A stretch of DNA of 64,000 bases from Euclidia mi (taxonomy: Eukaryota; Arthropoda; Insecta; Lepidoptera; Erebidae), in NCBI GenBank assembly GCA_944739405.2, contig OX123182.2:22331326-22395325 (forward strand). Reading direction: 5' to 3'. The notes beneath the pieces are model-generated. The model did not search any database. It saw only the letters and a list, made by a program, of their open reading frames with translations, and had not been told where the DNA came from. Position numbers and translations under genes: made by a program. Position 1 is the stretch's first letter. The number at the start of each line of letters is the position of its first letter. Positions 22,961 to 35,712 of the stretch are shown piece by piece.

Positions 22961-23513
22961 CCCCCCCATGGGATCTCCACCTTGTCGTGGTGGGGGACTC
23001 AGTAACCGTGGCTTGGAACGCCGCGGTGAAGCTAAGAGGGATCCCTGGAGTGGACGCTCCACGTGGGCTTGGCTGAAGCCTGCTTAGGATTCGTCCATAG
23101 GTGCGAGTGCGCGGGACAGTTCTGTCTGTCCCTTACAGTCGGGCGCGGTCGCGGGAGGAGAGGCGTGTCGATGTTGCGTTGCCGCGCGCCCTATCTCTCG
23201 CGACCAAATGGGGGCGATGCATCGTTGCGTCGCGGTGGGGCCGCAGAGGAAGAGGAGATGCGGTGTTGCGTTGCCATCCTGCCTATCCTCTGCGGCCGCT
23301 GGGTGTTTTGGCGGCGGAGCCCATCACCTTCATCCGCCGCCGGGGTAGCAAGGAATGTTTCGGAGATACCCTACCCTCCGACACATGGGTACATGAGGAA
23401 CACGGGTTGATTTTTAGTCAGTAAGAGTCTGACAGTCCCCTTCGCCCTGGGAGAAGGGCGATGGGGACTGTCAGACTCCATGAGGATTTTCCGACCCGAC
23501 ACCAAAAAAAAAC
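22961..23513 (+). mobile_element. UTR-only, GC-rich retroposon with 13-bp TSD and poly-A
   Basis: The sequence ttcatcccaggct occurs at 22948-22960 and again at 23514-23526, giving a 13-bp target-site duplication. The insert ends in a short A run. It is much more GC-rich than its surroundings. Its 3' end holds a 23-bp hairpin with one mismatch (arms 23425-23447 and 23456-23478, loop of 8). It encodes no RT. I read it as an internally deleted LINE (5' and 3' UTRs joined) or a LINE-derived SINE, possibly of the R1 clade, mobilised in trans. The clade is a guess. Confidence 0.75.
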
Positions 23514-23669
23514 TTCATCCCAGGCTGCTCTAGTCATAATGAAACCTCATATAAATGATTTCATACCGCTGTATTCAGTAGACAGGGAGAGACATCCAAA
23601 AGATTACTTTTGAAAAAGCTTAATTCGACAGCATAATTAAATATTTAATACCATAATTGTATTAATAAC

Positions 23670-23818
23670 AAGCTGACTCAGCGAACTTGATACCACCATA
23701 TATTGGTGCCGACAATATTTTTTATACAAAACAATCCTGTTCCTTAAAATAACAAACACATAAAAGAAAGATTTATCGAATTTGGCGCAGTCGTTTCAAA
23801 GTTATGCGCGTACATACA
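23670..23818 (+). repeat. RTE-like 3' tail
   Basis: The core gcgcagtcgtttcaaagtta followed by tgcgcgtacatacatt resembles the common 3' end of lepidopteran RTE repeats. It ends at the target site of the next LINE. Confidence 0.5.
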
Positions 23819-23838
23819 TTCCGGTGATGCATTTTTTT

Positions 23839-24758
23839 GGCAATGTTACAGACACACTTCTAAATTAATATACAAGGAACATCTTTTAGAATCTGCCGTC
23901 GGTTGTCAACAAGGTGACCCTCTTGGACCATTAATTTTTAGTTTGGCCATCCATCCAGTTATAAACCAACTAAATTCAAAATTAAACATCTAGTACCTAG
24001 ATGATGGAACCCTGGGAGGTGACGTTAACACTGTATATCAAGATCTGGTATTCCTAAAATCGAAATTTTTATCCATAGGCTTAGAGTTGAATACAAGCAA
24101 ATGCAAAATTTTTATTAATGACAATTTAGATAAATCCTTTATTCTTTCAAAACTCCAATATCTGGCACCCAATATCACCCAAGTTGAAAAAGTTCTCTTC
24201 GTCTCCTGGGGTCCCCAATTTTAGACGACGGTTTTGATTTCTTTATACAGGAAAAAATTCAAAATTTTAATGATGTTTCAGACAGGCTACTCAAAATTAA
24301 TATACATTCGGCTTTTACTATTATTCGATATTGTCTTTTTGTCCCTAAATTTAGACACGCGTTACGGTCTTCACCTTTTTGAAAAAATCCGACTCCACTC
24401 ATTCAAATTGACAAAATTATACAGAATACCCTAAGTAAAATTTTGAATGTGGCTCTGAACGACCGAGAGTGGCAACAGGCGTCCATACCTGTGCGCTTGA
24501 GCGGCCTCGGCGTTCGCAAAATTGCGTCAAAGGACGCGACATGTGTCGATACCCTTACGCCATCTCATCTTTCCAGCACAGCAGGTTGTGCGGGCGCTGC
24601 TGCTGCTTCAGCAGAGACGGATGACTTTCATGACGCCTTCTAAATTTAATTTTAATTTATTTTTCGTCTTGTATATATTAAATGGGCTATATATTTGAAG
24701 ACATAATTAAGTTGCTTTTTATGTAATAGTTGATTTTGTTTGGAAAATAAATGATTTT
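23839..24758 (+). mobile_element. 5'-truncated LINE fragment (RT C-terminal part)
   Basis: Frames on the plus strand read SAVGCQQGDPLGPLIFSLAI, then YLDDGTLGGD (a YxDD catalytic motif), then GLELNTSKC, and near the end ILNVALNDREWQQASIPVRL with SGLGVRKIA. Stops and frameshifts break it. The target site ttccggtgatgcatttttt (23819-23837) recurs with changes at 24759 onward, giving a target-site duplication. I do not assign a clade: the QQGDPLGP and YLDDGT motifs differ from the Jockey/CR1-type elements elsewhere in the window. Confidence 0.8.
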
Positions 24759-24776
24759 TTCCGGTGATTCATTTTT

Positions 24777-27135
24777 ATTTCTATTGATGTAGTTCGCATA
24801 CAGTTTCAAAATATTTGTGCCATCATCGCCATCATCCTTACTAAGTAAACTAAACACCGGATGATGTTGATTGTATCAACTTCACTTACAAAAAAACTGT
24901 ACAAGCGCAATTCTGAGTAGGTACCGAGAATTCTGTACATTTCTGATTATATTTCTTTTACCACGAACAATTTTAACCGTTTACCGGGAATTTACTCAGT
25001 GCAGCATCTGCTTCTGAAAAGTTTTTGACGTGACAACGTCTTATAAATTGGTTTGCCGGGTGACACTTCAAGAAACTGCGTTACGCTCCGCTCACGTTAT
25101 GCGCTCACAATGAGAGCGAGTGAGAGGCACGCGTCCCGCCTAAGAGCGAGAGAGACAGACATAAAAAGTGAAAGGCACGCGTCTTTCATCCTTCTTCCTA
25201 CTATACGAATGAATATTCACATTAATATTAATTTACCACTCAAAGTCGTTGTCACGTAAAACTTTCGCCCGTATACCGACTTTACAGGCAACCAATTTTT
25301 TTATAGTACAGATAAGTTAAATTGAATAACAAATTCAATTAACTTTGTAATTGATTAAATTTTATTCAAATATACGTAAAACAGGGTCAGGGTGAAGTTC
25401 TTGTGTTTTTTATTATACTTCATAAAAAAGAATCTCAACCAACAGAGACACAAAAAGACAAGCAGACAAACAGACACAGATACTTAAATTGTTTTAAGAT
25501 TATCATCAGCAGTAAATCCATGGCAACACTATCATAATTTTACACTTACTACTTTATCTATTAAGCATCACATTATAAGAGCATTCTGCCTACATCCAAA
25601 ATTAATAAAGGAGCTAGCGATAATTTTTCTCAAAATAGCTCAGCTGTGCCTAGTCCATACGATACCGGTCTTACGCTTCGATAGTCAGGCTTCCCACCGA
25701 CCGTGAAACTCGAACGGTTCAATACAATAACTTCACAGATAAGTATGAACCGATAAGCAACATCACTTTTTATTGCACTTGTCCTTTTAGTTCGTATGGG
25801 TATTTACAGAGTAGAAATTTTGTGTTTTGTTTGAGTTTCAATGACAATTATGCATTTGGGTCCTGTATGGGACTGTATGTATAATTATAAACAATTGTGA
25901 GGCCGGTTATCGCCATGGCATTTCGTGTAACCATTTGGCAGATGAAGGATATTTTCATCGCTATGAACAAGATGACTCTGGCTGTATGTACGTTTTTAGG
26001 TCCGTGACGCTGCAATATCCCTATCAGTGGCTCACTCGCATAAGTCGTACATTGAATGCATTGAAGCGCTGTGGAAACAAAAGAGTGTGATAAAAAACAT
26101 TAATTAATCACTAGCTTAGCTAGCTTAGCTTTTTCAAAAGTTATAATTTTAGTTCTGGTGGCAATGGATTGCAATAATATAGATTATAAATAATATAGAT
26201 CTACTATTATTGGCTCCAGATCAGGAATCAAACTGTAAACAGGACATTGGTTTCAAGATTGTTTTTAACAATACATTTTATTTCTTAAAATACATACGTC
26301 TGCTACCATCATCCATTAACTACGAACCAAACACCGGCATTATTTTTGAAGCTATATGTTTTTTTTAAATAATTACTTATTTAAGACACATTACCTGAAC
26401 ATTAGAACTTAGCTACTACTCCATACAGCTGTATTTCGCCAGAGTATCACTTTTCATCGCTCAATAACGCATTACCAATGAAGATGCACACGTGCGGTGG
26501 TCGGATTACGTTCCGGCGCCGTCGCATCAACAGTCATCGATCTCGATACTGACGCCGCCCACCATCGATTTTACACCTGTCTGAGCGACACAACGAACTC
26601 GCCGTGATTTAAAGGAGCTAAATGTGATGTTTCTCGTGGAAATTTAAATTTGGTGTAAAGATAATGAAAAGCGAATTAAAATATGACTCAATCTTTTTGT
26701 AAAACCCGTCATTAATAGGAGGGAGTGTTAAAGAGCTTTATGGTATACAAGAAGATAACTAATAAAGCAGTCGTTCATACTAAAAACGATAACGAAAGAA
26801 GCAGTAGTTAACATTGTGTGACTACAGCTAATGAGCAAAATATCTTACACAGCAAAAACTGCAGGCTTTCCTATCAATTTTGGGCCTGGCTTTAAAATGT
26901 TGTCAAATTATTAACAATGTATAAATAATTTAGAATAGTGTAGTTCTTTAAAGAGGTCATGGCTAATTGCGACCGCATTTAAGGATTTATCGATTTTCGA
27001 GTCACCTAAAACATCAGAGCGTCTCTGCTCGCAGAACACGTAAAACCTCATGTCACAAAGATTAAAGTAACGTTAGTCTTATTCTTAACCGTAGAATATT
27101 ATTATATCTTTAGATTGGTCAGACGTCAGACTCTC
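24777..27135. other. Non-coding stretch with one MITE
   Basis: No gene is supported. A MITE lies at 25020-25263. The region around 26470-26600 is GC-richer than its surroundings but shows no coding motif. Confidence 0.4.
25020..25263. mobile_element. MITE-like element with ~17-bp inverted ends
   Basis: The left end agtttttgacgtgacaacg and the inverted right end agttttacgtgacaacg match except for a 2-base gap. The interior has no transposase. I could not define a target-site duplication, so the family is unassigned. Confidence 0.5.
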
Positions 27136-27400
27136 TTAACCCTTAACCACCTGGCATACGTCTCTCAGGCGCAAGGAAATTTAAATCGTTAATATTTTGG
27201 CGCGCAAACCACGTATCAACTTGTACGTCCCTATACCTTCTCGCCGCACGCCGTGTCTCTCAGTACCGCGCAAGCGCTCGTCGTGGTCGGTACGTGCCTT
27301 TGTCACTGGTAAGTAAAAACTTTCGTATTCCGTCTTTGAGACGTATGGTAGGTGGTTGCGTGACTTTTTGAAATTGTTATTTTTTGTGTTTCAGTTTAAA

Positions 27401-27923
27401 ATGGCTTCTGATGATACTGTTATTGAGCGTTGGTTAGAAGAAGATCAATCTGACGACGAAAACCTACCAAATTATGAAGGCAGCAATGTCGATTTAGATA
27501 TTGGCATACAACACGTTGCAGGATAGCTGTGAATCGAATCCTGAAGGTAAAGAATCAAATGTTGAGGAAAATTATGACATTATTGTGTCTCAACCTTCTC
27601 CGGTTTTACCTGCTGAGCAAGAATTTTCAGCTGTAGATGAAGAACCTTTGAGACAAATGCGTTCGAGACCCCGAAAAAATAACCATTTTGGTAAAAATCG
27701 CTTTCGGTGGTCTTCTGTTCCACCTACATTACGATCGAGAACATTGCTACGTAATAAAGTTAAAGAAAGAGACCAGGTTCAAATTTATGGTAATATTAAG
27801 AGGCTAGCTGAACAGCTCACCAGACCGCATATTAAGCGTCGAGAACACAATTTGAAGATTCAACGGGATATTCGATTCGCATTTCAGCACATACTTCACT
27901 GCGGCAATGACTCGACCCACCAG
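27401..27923 (+). pseudogene. piggyBac-like transposase, N-terminal and pre-CRD parts
   Basis: ATG at 27401 opens with an acidic segment (ERWLEEDQSDDEN) typical of piggyBac N-termini. A frameshift between about 27495 and 27520 moves into the frame that encodes RPRKNNHFGKNRFRWSS and PPTLRSRTLLRNKV. The sequence then jumps to a C-terminal LAEQLTRPHIKRR...RDIRFAFQHIL. The whole catalytic DDD domain, normally several hundred residues, is missing. The transposase would act on TTAA sites; this copy cannot. Confidence 0.8.
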
Positions 27924-29763
27924 CAGAACCGTCTTTACCATAGGGGCACACGCGGCCCGTGCCCAGGGCCCCCTTTCCCCGGGGGGCCCCCGAAGGACGG
28001 ACTAATTACTTCAAGATTTGTTTTCATAAAACATTTTTGTCACAGACAGTGCAATTTTTTCAGAAACAGAATTGTAAATAGAATCTTTGATACTTTTAAA
28101 TTGCAATCATTTTAATATAATTTCCTTCAATATTTAGATTATTTCGTTTAAATAAGTAGGTACCTTTATAAAAGACTTTGCTGTTTTAATTACAACTAGA
28201 TTTCGGCCCTGTCATCTGTTCGAAAGTTTTTGAGCTTATCGCATTCATACAGACAGTCAGGCAGATAACGAAACAAGCTGGAAATCCAGCTGATGTTTTG
28301 GCGCCTCAGCCCGGAGATGTGTGCAATTCTCTACATAAATGGCCAAAGCTCATTCATAAAGCTTAGGTCCCTCACTTATCATGAAATACTAAGAAGAACG
28401 TTCTCTTCCCCTCATTTGGAGGCTTAGCCTAGGAAATTACTACCACTACAGAATAAGTTCAACAGTTTTACTTGTGGCTTTGAGGGCTATGCCGGTGGCT
28501 AATGTACCACGCATCACGCAAACAGTCATCCACATAGCAATAGATGTTCTCAATCGACAAGTCATTGATATACAGGATGAACAGCGTCGGGGAGAGTATT
28601 GAGCTTTGTTCGATGCCAGTACTAATAGAATTAGTTTGGAGTAGCTGCCGTCTACTTCGACTATGTTACTTCCGCCGCTGGCAATTTGCAGTCGAGTCCC
28701 TCGTGGTCTCCATAGGATGGAAGCTACAATAGAAGGGGACTGTGCTTAATCCTGTGAGAAGCTTTGGCTATGTCGAGGCTAACACAGACGGTTTCGTTCG
28801 TTTACGCTCGCCAAGGTATCTGCCTCCTCCCACCAGTGCGTAACATACATTAGAAAACTACCATCTGAACGACCACGGCGAAGCTGACCTGCATAAGTAT
28901 TTAAGGAGTCTTGTTTAATTATTCTCTTCATCAGCTTAGAAAGCAGAGACGTGACTACTATGGGCCTAAGAGTTGATGAGCCTGACTGCAGACTAGTCAC
29001 TCTTTTAGAGATCGCTAGAACAAGGGCTAAACGGTACAGGTGCGATAGATAGGAGGTCAACTCAGGGGCGCACGTCTTCAGGTCTACTGCTGGGATGCCA
29101 TCCGGCCCACTCGTGGAGGTCTAAGAGTTTTAGATTCCGCCTGGCCATGCGTTACGTAATAATTTCGGGCAGAGAGCTCCCACACCATAAGAGTTTGTTT
29201 AGGGGGGGCTCCATTATTATGCATAGTCGAAATCGAGGCAAATAGTTGGTCCAAGACTAGCCTTGTCTTTGGACTATGGGCCACACTGTCATTGGACTTC
29301 CTCAATCACTTCCTCAATCATAGAATTGGCAGGAATTTCTTTAGGCAGCTTTGGCCAGCGACGAGAAGGCACAAGATGAGATCTTTCAAGCAGTTCCATG
29401 TTGCTTACCAATTTTTGCAATGTGTTCTGCCTTGGCTAATGCAACAGACTTTTCGATTGGTCTGAAAGCATTGTTGAACTACCGCTTGTCCTCCTAGATA
29501 CTAGGAGCTCGATAAAAACTGTCTTTAACACACACGGCATGTGCACACATTACAAAACACATCACCAGGTACCTACCTAGCAATAATTGTATTTAATTAT
29601 AATTACAGACAGCCAATTTACTATGAATATTGTAAAAATAAATTCGTACTAAAAACCTGCTTATATCACCTATGTTCGCTACTTTTATTAGGCGTCTTTG
29701 GGTGCCCGAGGGCCCCAAATTCTTTTGTGCCCAGGGCGCCCGGCACGGCTTAAGACAGCCCTG
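27924..29763. mobile_element. hAT-type element inserted in piggyBac
   Basis: The 8-bp target cccaccag is duplicated at 27916-27923 and 29764-29771. The left end reads cagaaccgtctttaccata, and the right end read inversely starts cagggctgtcttaagccg, followed on both sides by GC-rich gcccaggg-type sequence. This is a hAT-like terminal inverted repeat. The interior contains a minus-strand LINE fragment and no hAT transposase. Confidence 0.85.
28250..29500 (-). pseudogene. Jockey-type LINE RT fragment, minus strand
   Basis: On the minus strand there is NDSVAHSPKTR followed by LDQLFAS, a domain just 5' of RT. Then RPIVVTSLLSKLMKRII and GRSDGSFLMYVTH occur, and in shifted frames TLFILYINDLS with YVDDC, a degenerate FADD site. 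Many stops are present. It lies wholly inside the hAT, so it inserted there or was captured. Confidence 0.72.
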
Positions 29764-29990
29764 CCCACCAGCTCTACCAGCTGGAAGCAGTTCTGAAGAC
29801 AAAATGGCTTCTTGAAAAAACTGCACATCCTGCGACCCTAAAAAGAAACGCAGGACACAATTCATGTGTTTTGAGAGTAAAAAACCGATTTGTATCGAAT
29901 GCTCCCAAAAATGTGTATTCACTGTCGGGCAAATCTATAAGATTGATGCCCTGCAATTTTGCAAAAGCTTATTATTTTGCAAGTGACTAA
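29764..29990 (+). pseudogene. piggyBac-like transposase, C-terminal Cys-rich domain
   Basis: Downstream of the hAT the piggyBac coding sequence resumes. After QLEAVLKTKWLLEK and a frameshift, the plus strand reads CTSCDPKKKRRTQFMCF, then CIECSQKCVF. This is a C-x2-C...C...C-x2-C...C cysteine-rich domain as found at piggyBac C-termini, where it binds the element's ends. It lies 1.8 kb from the rest of the gene because of the insertion. Confidence 0.78.
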
Positions 29991-30909
29991 TAACTCAAAA
30001 GATGACTAAATGTTTGCAACTAATAAAATAACTTGCTAGCGAGTAAATATTTTCGCAACTATTATATTAAATAAGATTCAAAACTAAGGGTGTTATAAAA
30101 TAAACAATACAAGTCAATTGAAATATTAGCCGGGGAGCCATAAATAATGATTTGGCGACTAATAATGTTAGTAGTAGGTTATGTTAGGTTTTCTTGTGAC
30201 CCTGTACCCAAAAATAGGAGCCCTGCTTCGCAGGGCTCCGTCAACTTGGCTTAAAAACACTTAAGAAACGCAAATTTAAGATAAAATTCGGCTCAGTATT
30301 AATAAATCTTTTGCCAAATATTGAAATTTGTATTATTTATGAATGCCCATTTTCAATTTTTTATTCATCTTAAAGTTTCCACTTAGATACTAATTCAGTT
30401 CCCAAAAAAAAAATGACTGCTCGTTTAAATTAATACGAAGCTTATAACTGACTTAATATGCTACTTTTTACTTATTACGATACTCCTTATTATCTGCCAA
30501 CCCATTATGGTATTGCTGCATTAAATACAAGCCTTTTGCAAAAGATATGATTATAATGAGAAAGTTTTGATTTTGTATTACTTGTTGATTATCATATTTT
30601 TATAAACAGAAAGAATTAAATTCCTTAGTCATGTGATTACTTTTGTAGATCTCGTTTCTGGCCTAAGAAATTTTTTCGATTAGAATTGAGAGTTGTTTCA
30701 AACAAATTAAGATTTTAAGAAAATATGTTAATTTTTATGTGCCTTCTTTGCATTAACAAATACTATGATATGTGTTTTCATTGATTTTAATTAAAAAACA
30801 AACCTTTCACCCTTTGATTTTACATACAAAATCTTTTGAGTCGCCCGTCTGTGTGACGTATGATAGGTGGTTGTGTAACTAGCTTAGGTGGTAGGTGATA
30901 GAGGGTTAA

Positions 30910-33640
30910 AAAAAGTTAAGGTTTAGTCAAGTTTGATAGGACTACCAAGCAGACCAGGCGCTTTCATGCAATCAAGATAACTTTTAGATTAACAACCAAA
31001 ATATGCCATTTACACGTGGCACGTGTACTGTGATATATTTTTTGTTGCCGAATCTGATTGTTGTTTGTGTTTTTGTTTTAATTTTAAGCCGGTTGTAAGA
31101 TGGAATTTGAATACGGTGACATATTTTTTATGGTTAAACACCAAATGATGTAATTTATCTTTTATGTAAGTATAATTCTATGTATGTATATAATTTATCT
31201 TCAAAGTGGGTTAACAAATGGAAAATATCTCGTAGCGATGGTGTAGTACTGGCTGACATGGATAGCAAGATAATTTAAAATAAAATACATACATACAATT
31301 TTATAATACTATGGAATATAATTATACAATTATACATAGACAATACATACATAAATAAACATACTTACGTCGTAGCATACTTTGGGAAAAATGCTATGTG
31401 TAGATGTTCCGGGTGGAAAGGGAAGACTTTTCCTACTAAGGTTATTTCGGAACGAAGCTTAAGTAAGATTGCGCTTGCTGTCGCAGCTGCAGAGCTATAC
31501 CCGTACATGTTTATTAATTTTACAATTTCTTCTGAATTTTGAGAAATCTCTTCAATACAACTGTCCGGTCCCCAAGCCACATACATACCAAATTTCATCT
31601 TCTTGCAACCAATAGTTTTGGCAGCGCGTTGTCTGTCAGTCAATCAGTAACGCAAACATTTAAAATTTTATTTTGTTTTATTTATTTATTTACATAAAAA
31701 TATACAAGTTTACAAATTCGTTACGATGATATAATAGTATACATACGGGAAACAGCCACATTGCTGCCAGGATGAATATTTAATTCACGAGTGAATCGGA
31801 CTCACCCCTGAAGGGTTCCGTGGTAGAGGTATACACTAAACATACCCATTATCTTCACCTAACCATATACCACTATCACTTTTCATAAGTACAAATAACT
31901 TTGTTTTTCATAGTGTTTGTATTAACGACCAAGTTACATTTGCGGTTTTTGAATATGTGCTATATCTCATAAACTGCTGACCACATATCTTTCAAACTAA
32001 TTCCTTTAGGAAGTTTGTATTACGATCTACTTCTTACTTCAAAAGTTTGAGGACGGAGGGCCGGAGGAACGGCACTCATTTTACCTCTTTGAAAGCGTAT
32101 ATCTTTAAAACGATTGTCTTTGAGAAACTATTATTTTAGGAACCCAATTTTTTTTTAATACCTAGACATGCTGGCTGCTTGGCTGTGACATATGGAAAGA
32201 CAGACAGACAGACATGGCGAATCTGTCAAATTTTCAATTATTGCCATTTTTGGATAAATAACCCTAATAATGCCTACAATGTTTAAAATACAGATCGACT
32301 TGGACCACGCAGAGTGTTGTTGGTTATATATAAAAGCAGCGACAAACGTAAGGACGCTATTATAGTATTTTTTCGTGGCGATTTTCATCAGACTCTGTCT
32401 GTTATTCCACCATACAATATGAGACAAGAGCTGTTGCAAATAATAGAGCCTGTCTAAAGACATCTTAACTATGGGATTGTATTATCGTTATGCATTTGAC
32501 TTTAAATATGCGAGCGCGATTCAGAGGCAGAATAAATGCACAGGAATTCTCTGATTCTTCTTTAATTCTCTTTTACTCGCGATTAGTAACTTCGCGGTGT
32601 GTACTCGCACGAACAAGAGAAAATCATTCTACGTGAAACCCTGTGTTGCACATTTTCATCAAAGCAAAATCTTATATCACCTGTGTAAGGCAACGCAACT
32701 CAAAAAGTAACTTACGATAATTCCTGGTTTTGCGAAAGAGCTGTTTTGATACCGAGAAACGACCAAGCAGCAGCAATCAACGCCGAAATTTTAAGTTTTT
32801 TAAGATTGACATCTCAAAAGACAAATTTAAAAGATGGCGTACCTATTATAGTTCTTGGAAATTTAATCCCATGAAAGCTTTGTGGTGCCAGATTAAAAGT
32901 GACAAACTTACAACAAAACGTGATCGAAGCAGAGATTTTAACAGGGTGCGGAGTAGGTGATAGTGTTTATTTACCCCGAATTTGATTTCTCTTATTCCAA
33001 ACGATTTTCCGTTTAGTTTCAAACGAGTCCAGTTTCCAGTAAATCTAAGGCCAAACGCTAAAAGTTGCGGGTGTGGATCTAAGTAAAAGCTGTTTTGCGC
33101 ACGCTCAGATATATGTGGCTCTGTCACGTGTTAGCAATTCTAGGAACCTTTATGTTTTCGTCCCACCTCTTATTAGACGTGGGACGAAAACTTAATATTT
33201 TTTCGTAATAAATGGAATAGTAATTTATTTCTCTCACCAATTTCGTTACACTTAATATTTATGACTAAGATGACATGAGAAGTTTTTGCTATAATATGTA
33301 TACATATTCATTGCTATTTGAGTTATTTTCAGGATCTCCACTATTCAATATAGGTGTTATATGCAACTTAAAACATTTTGGCTATCGATTCTGTAGCCTA
33401 ATGAAAAGACAAATTCCACACGAACGGAGTCGCGGGCACAGCTAGTAGTATATATATTGCAAAGAAACCAGCTATTCGCCTAGCTAGCGAGATATTGTAT
33501 GCCTTCTATTGACTCACAATGCTATTGTGACGTATATTAGGAGACTCCAAGTCCAGCTGTGAAAGGCTGAACTATTATATATAATATGTAGTTTAAATGT
33601 AACGTAAAAAGAAATATGACCGCTTAAAAATTCATTGATT
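30910..33640. other. Non-coding stretch with degraded repeat tails
   Basis: I see no gene. At 31600-31650, (minus strand) tgactgacagacaacgcg marks a LINE tail. At 31960-32260 a common lepidopteran repeat ends in a gacagacagacagacatgg motif near 32198. An inverted RTE head (gtcgcgggcacagctagtag) lies near 33420-33450. A 13-bp hairpin has arms 33154-33166 and 33179-33191. The open frames 32155-32463 and 31365-31643 run across these repeats. Confidence 0.5.
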
Positions 33641-34045
33641 CATTCATATAATTTATTGCGAACATGGGTAAATACAATGTTGTTAGAATAATATAATAGT
33701 GTCACCACATTCTGCGTTACAGCATGCAATATAAAGTAAAACCTTATTGAGTGGACATATTTGACGACAATTCATAAATTGCTGGTTATGATAGTTTAAA
33801 TACATGTCAACATTATCAAACTTGCAAAATATCATATTTGTTTCAAATTATATAAAATGTCCAAGGTTTAAAAATATGTCAAACAATTAATAATATAATA
33901 AATTACATTGGAATTCAAATAATACAATATATAATTTATAAATCATTTTACAAAGTGTCTTGCCGAAATTCATTTACACTGTCGTAAGCTTTTCGTAACA
34001 TTATCTTTTTAACTTCGCAATAAAACAATTTATCATAGCTTAATC

Positions 34046-35280
34046 CTAGAATACTTGTAAGTAAATGGTTGTACACTCTTGGCCCCATACAAAATATACT
34101 ATTATTAAAAAGTGCAGTTTTGTGGGGCGGACAAAAGATTTTTTTTTATGTCGTTTACTATTGTAATTTGTAAACATATGTGAATTATTTCTTACAAAAT
34201 GTATAAGTTCATACATATATAAGGAAGGTATTGTAAGTATATTGAGTTCTTTAAAGTATGGGCGACAGCTATCCGTTTGCTGTAGGTTACAAATAGATCT
34301 TACGCATCTTTTCTGTGCCTTAAATACAATTTCGCTGTCTGTAGAATAGCCCCAGAACATAATGCCATACCTGATTCTAGATCCAACATGACCCATGGTA
34401 GACTGTAAGAACTGCTGTTCGGTTAGCTAATTTAGAGAGCATATATAGCGCATAGCAGTTGATGTAATGTCGTACACAGATTTTCTATATGTGCTTTCCA
34501 ATTCAGTGTACGATCAATAGTTAATCTCAAAATCTTCGTGATATCGACTTCTTGAATTTTAGTACCATTATAAGTTATTGATATGTCATTGGGCATTATA
34601 AATCTATTTCTAAATGTCATTAAATGTGTTTTTTCTAAATTAATAATTAAATTATTTGATGTCAACCAGTTTATAATGTCATTTAAAGTATTTGTTATGT
34701 CAAATTGTAAAGATGATTTGTCTTTGGATGTAAAATGATGGTGCTATCGTGATTATTTACCTTCGGCAAATCATTCATGAAGATTTTAAATAAAAGGGGT
34801 ATTAACACACTACCTTGAGGAATACCTAATTTTGTTTCTCTATAACTAGATGAGAATGTTGTTTATATTTGACGATTTGGACACAGGCGCGTTATTTGTT
34901 TACGACTGGTGAGATATGCTTTTATAAGTTCTAAATTGTTGCCTCTGATACCGTATGCATATAATTTATTGAGCAGGATGTCATGATTAACGTTATCAAA
35001 GGCCTTTGTTAGATCCATATAGAACGCACATACAGGCAATCTTTTATCTATGTTATTGAGAACTATATTTAAAAAAATATGTTTTGCCAAATTAATACTT
35101 TTATTTTTTCTAAATCCCACCTGTTCATTAGCAAATAAGTTCATTCTTTATAAAAGTCGTATACTCTACTATGAATAACCTTTTCAAATATTTTCGACAG
35201 AATTGGGATTACAGCTATAGGACGATAGCTGAGCAGCTCATGGATACTTTACTATTCTTTTTGAATATTGGTTTTATTAT
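34046..35280 (-). pseudogene. LINE B ORF2: RT C-terminal half
   Basis: The frame at 34863-35144 has NEQVGFRKNKSI and the catalytic region FYMDLTKAFDNVNHDILL, then YGIRGNNLELIKAYLTSRKQ. The frame at 34432-34665 has NLIINLEKTHLMTF and LRLTIDRTLNWKAHI, and 34046-34396 has RIRYGIMFWG and AQKRCVRSI. The YADD box lies in a broken stretch near 34740-34780. Near 35170-35250 degenerate SYRPIAVIPILSKIFEK is readable. The fragments lie in several frames. Confidence 0.85.
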
Positions 35281-35296
35281 ATATATTATTAGTCGC

Positions 35297-35638
35297 TGAA
35301 TGCGACGTAAACAAGTGACGACACGGATGACGACACGAATCAGGCGATCGGGTGCTATATAAAAGCGGTGCGGTTGCAATGACTCACTTCTGCGGACGTG
35401 CTGTTAGATCATTGTCGGGTATTTTTATTTGTGGAATTTGTGATTAGTTTATATTTGGTGTTAGATTTATTATAAAAATTGTCGTGTAAGATTTTGTAAG
35501 GTTTTCTTAGCATTTTTTGCTATAAAATCTATTGCTGATCATATGTGTTTTCTAAGTAAAGTGATAAAATAAGCTTGTGATAAAATATTAAAGTACCCTT
35601 GTTATTTTTTTTTTAAGTTATTTCATTTCTGATTCCTA
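35297..35638 (+). repeat. 5' LTR
   Basis: It starts tgaatgcgacg and ends gattccta. It contains a TATA-like tatataaaa near 35358, about 30 bases before a plausible start site. It matches 37873-38213. Confidence 0.87.
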
Positions 35639-35712
35639 AAATCAGAAGTGGGATAAAGATTCCTTGCTCACAAAGTCTCAGAATTAATTAGTTTTCAGTT
35701 TGTTTAAGTGAA

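Larger units (their letters stand above)
27140..30905 (+). mobile_element. piggyBac-like transposon, disrupted
   Basis: TTAA lies at 27136-27139 and 30906-30909. The ends read cccttaaccacct and, inversely on the right, ccctctatcacct. Subterminal repeats related to gacgtatggtaggtggtt occur at about 27345 and 30858, and inverted near 27150. This organisation fits piggyBac. A 5' leader intron is suggested by a donor at 27310 (gtaagt) and an acceptor ending at 27394. The transposase is a pseudogene, and a hAT element interrupts it at 27924. Confidence 0.88.

Noticed and set aside
23063..23424. Two overlapping GC-rich frames
   Set aside because: They lie inside a retroposon UTR and show no domain.
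32155..32463. 102-codon minus-strand frame
   Set aside because: It runs across a common repeat tail with a (GACA)n stretch.
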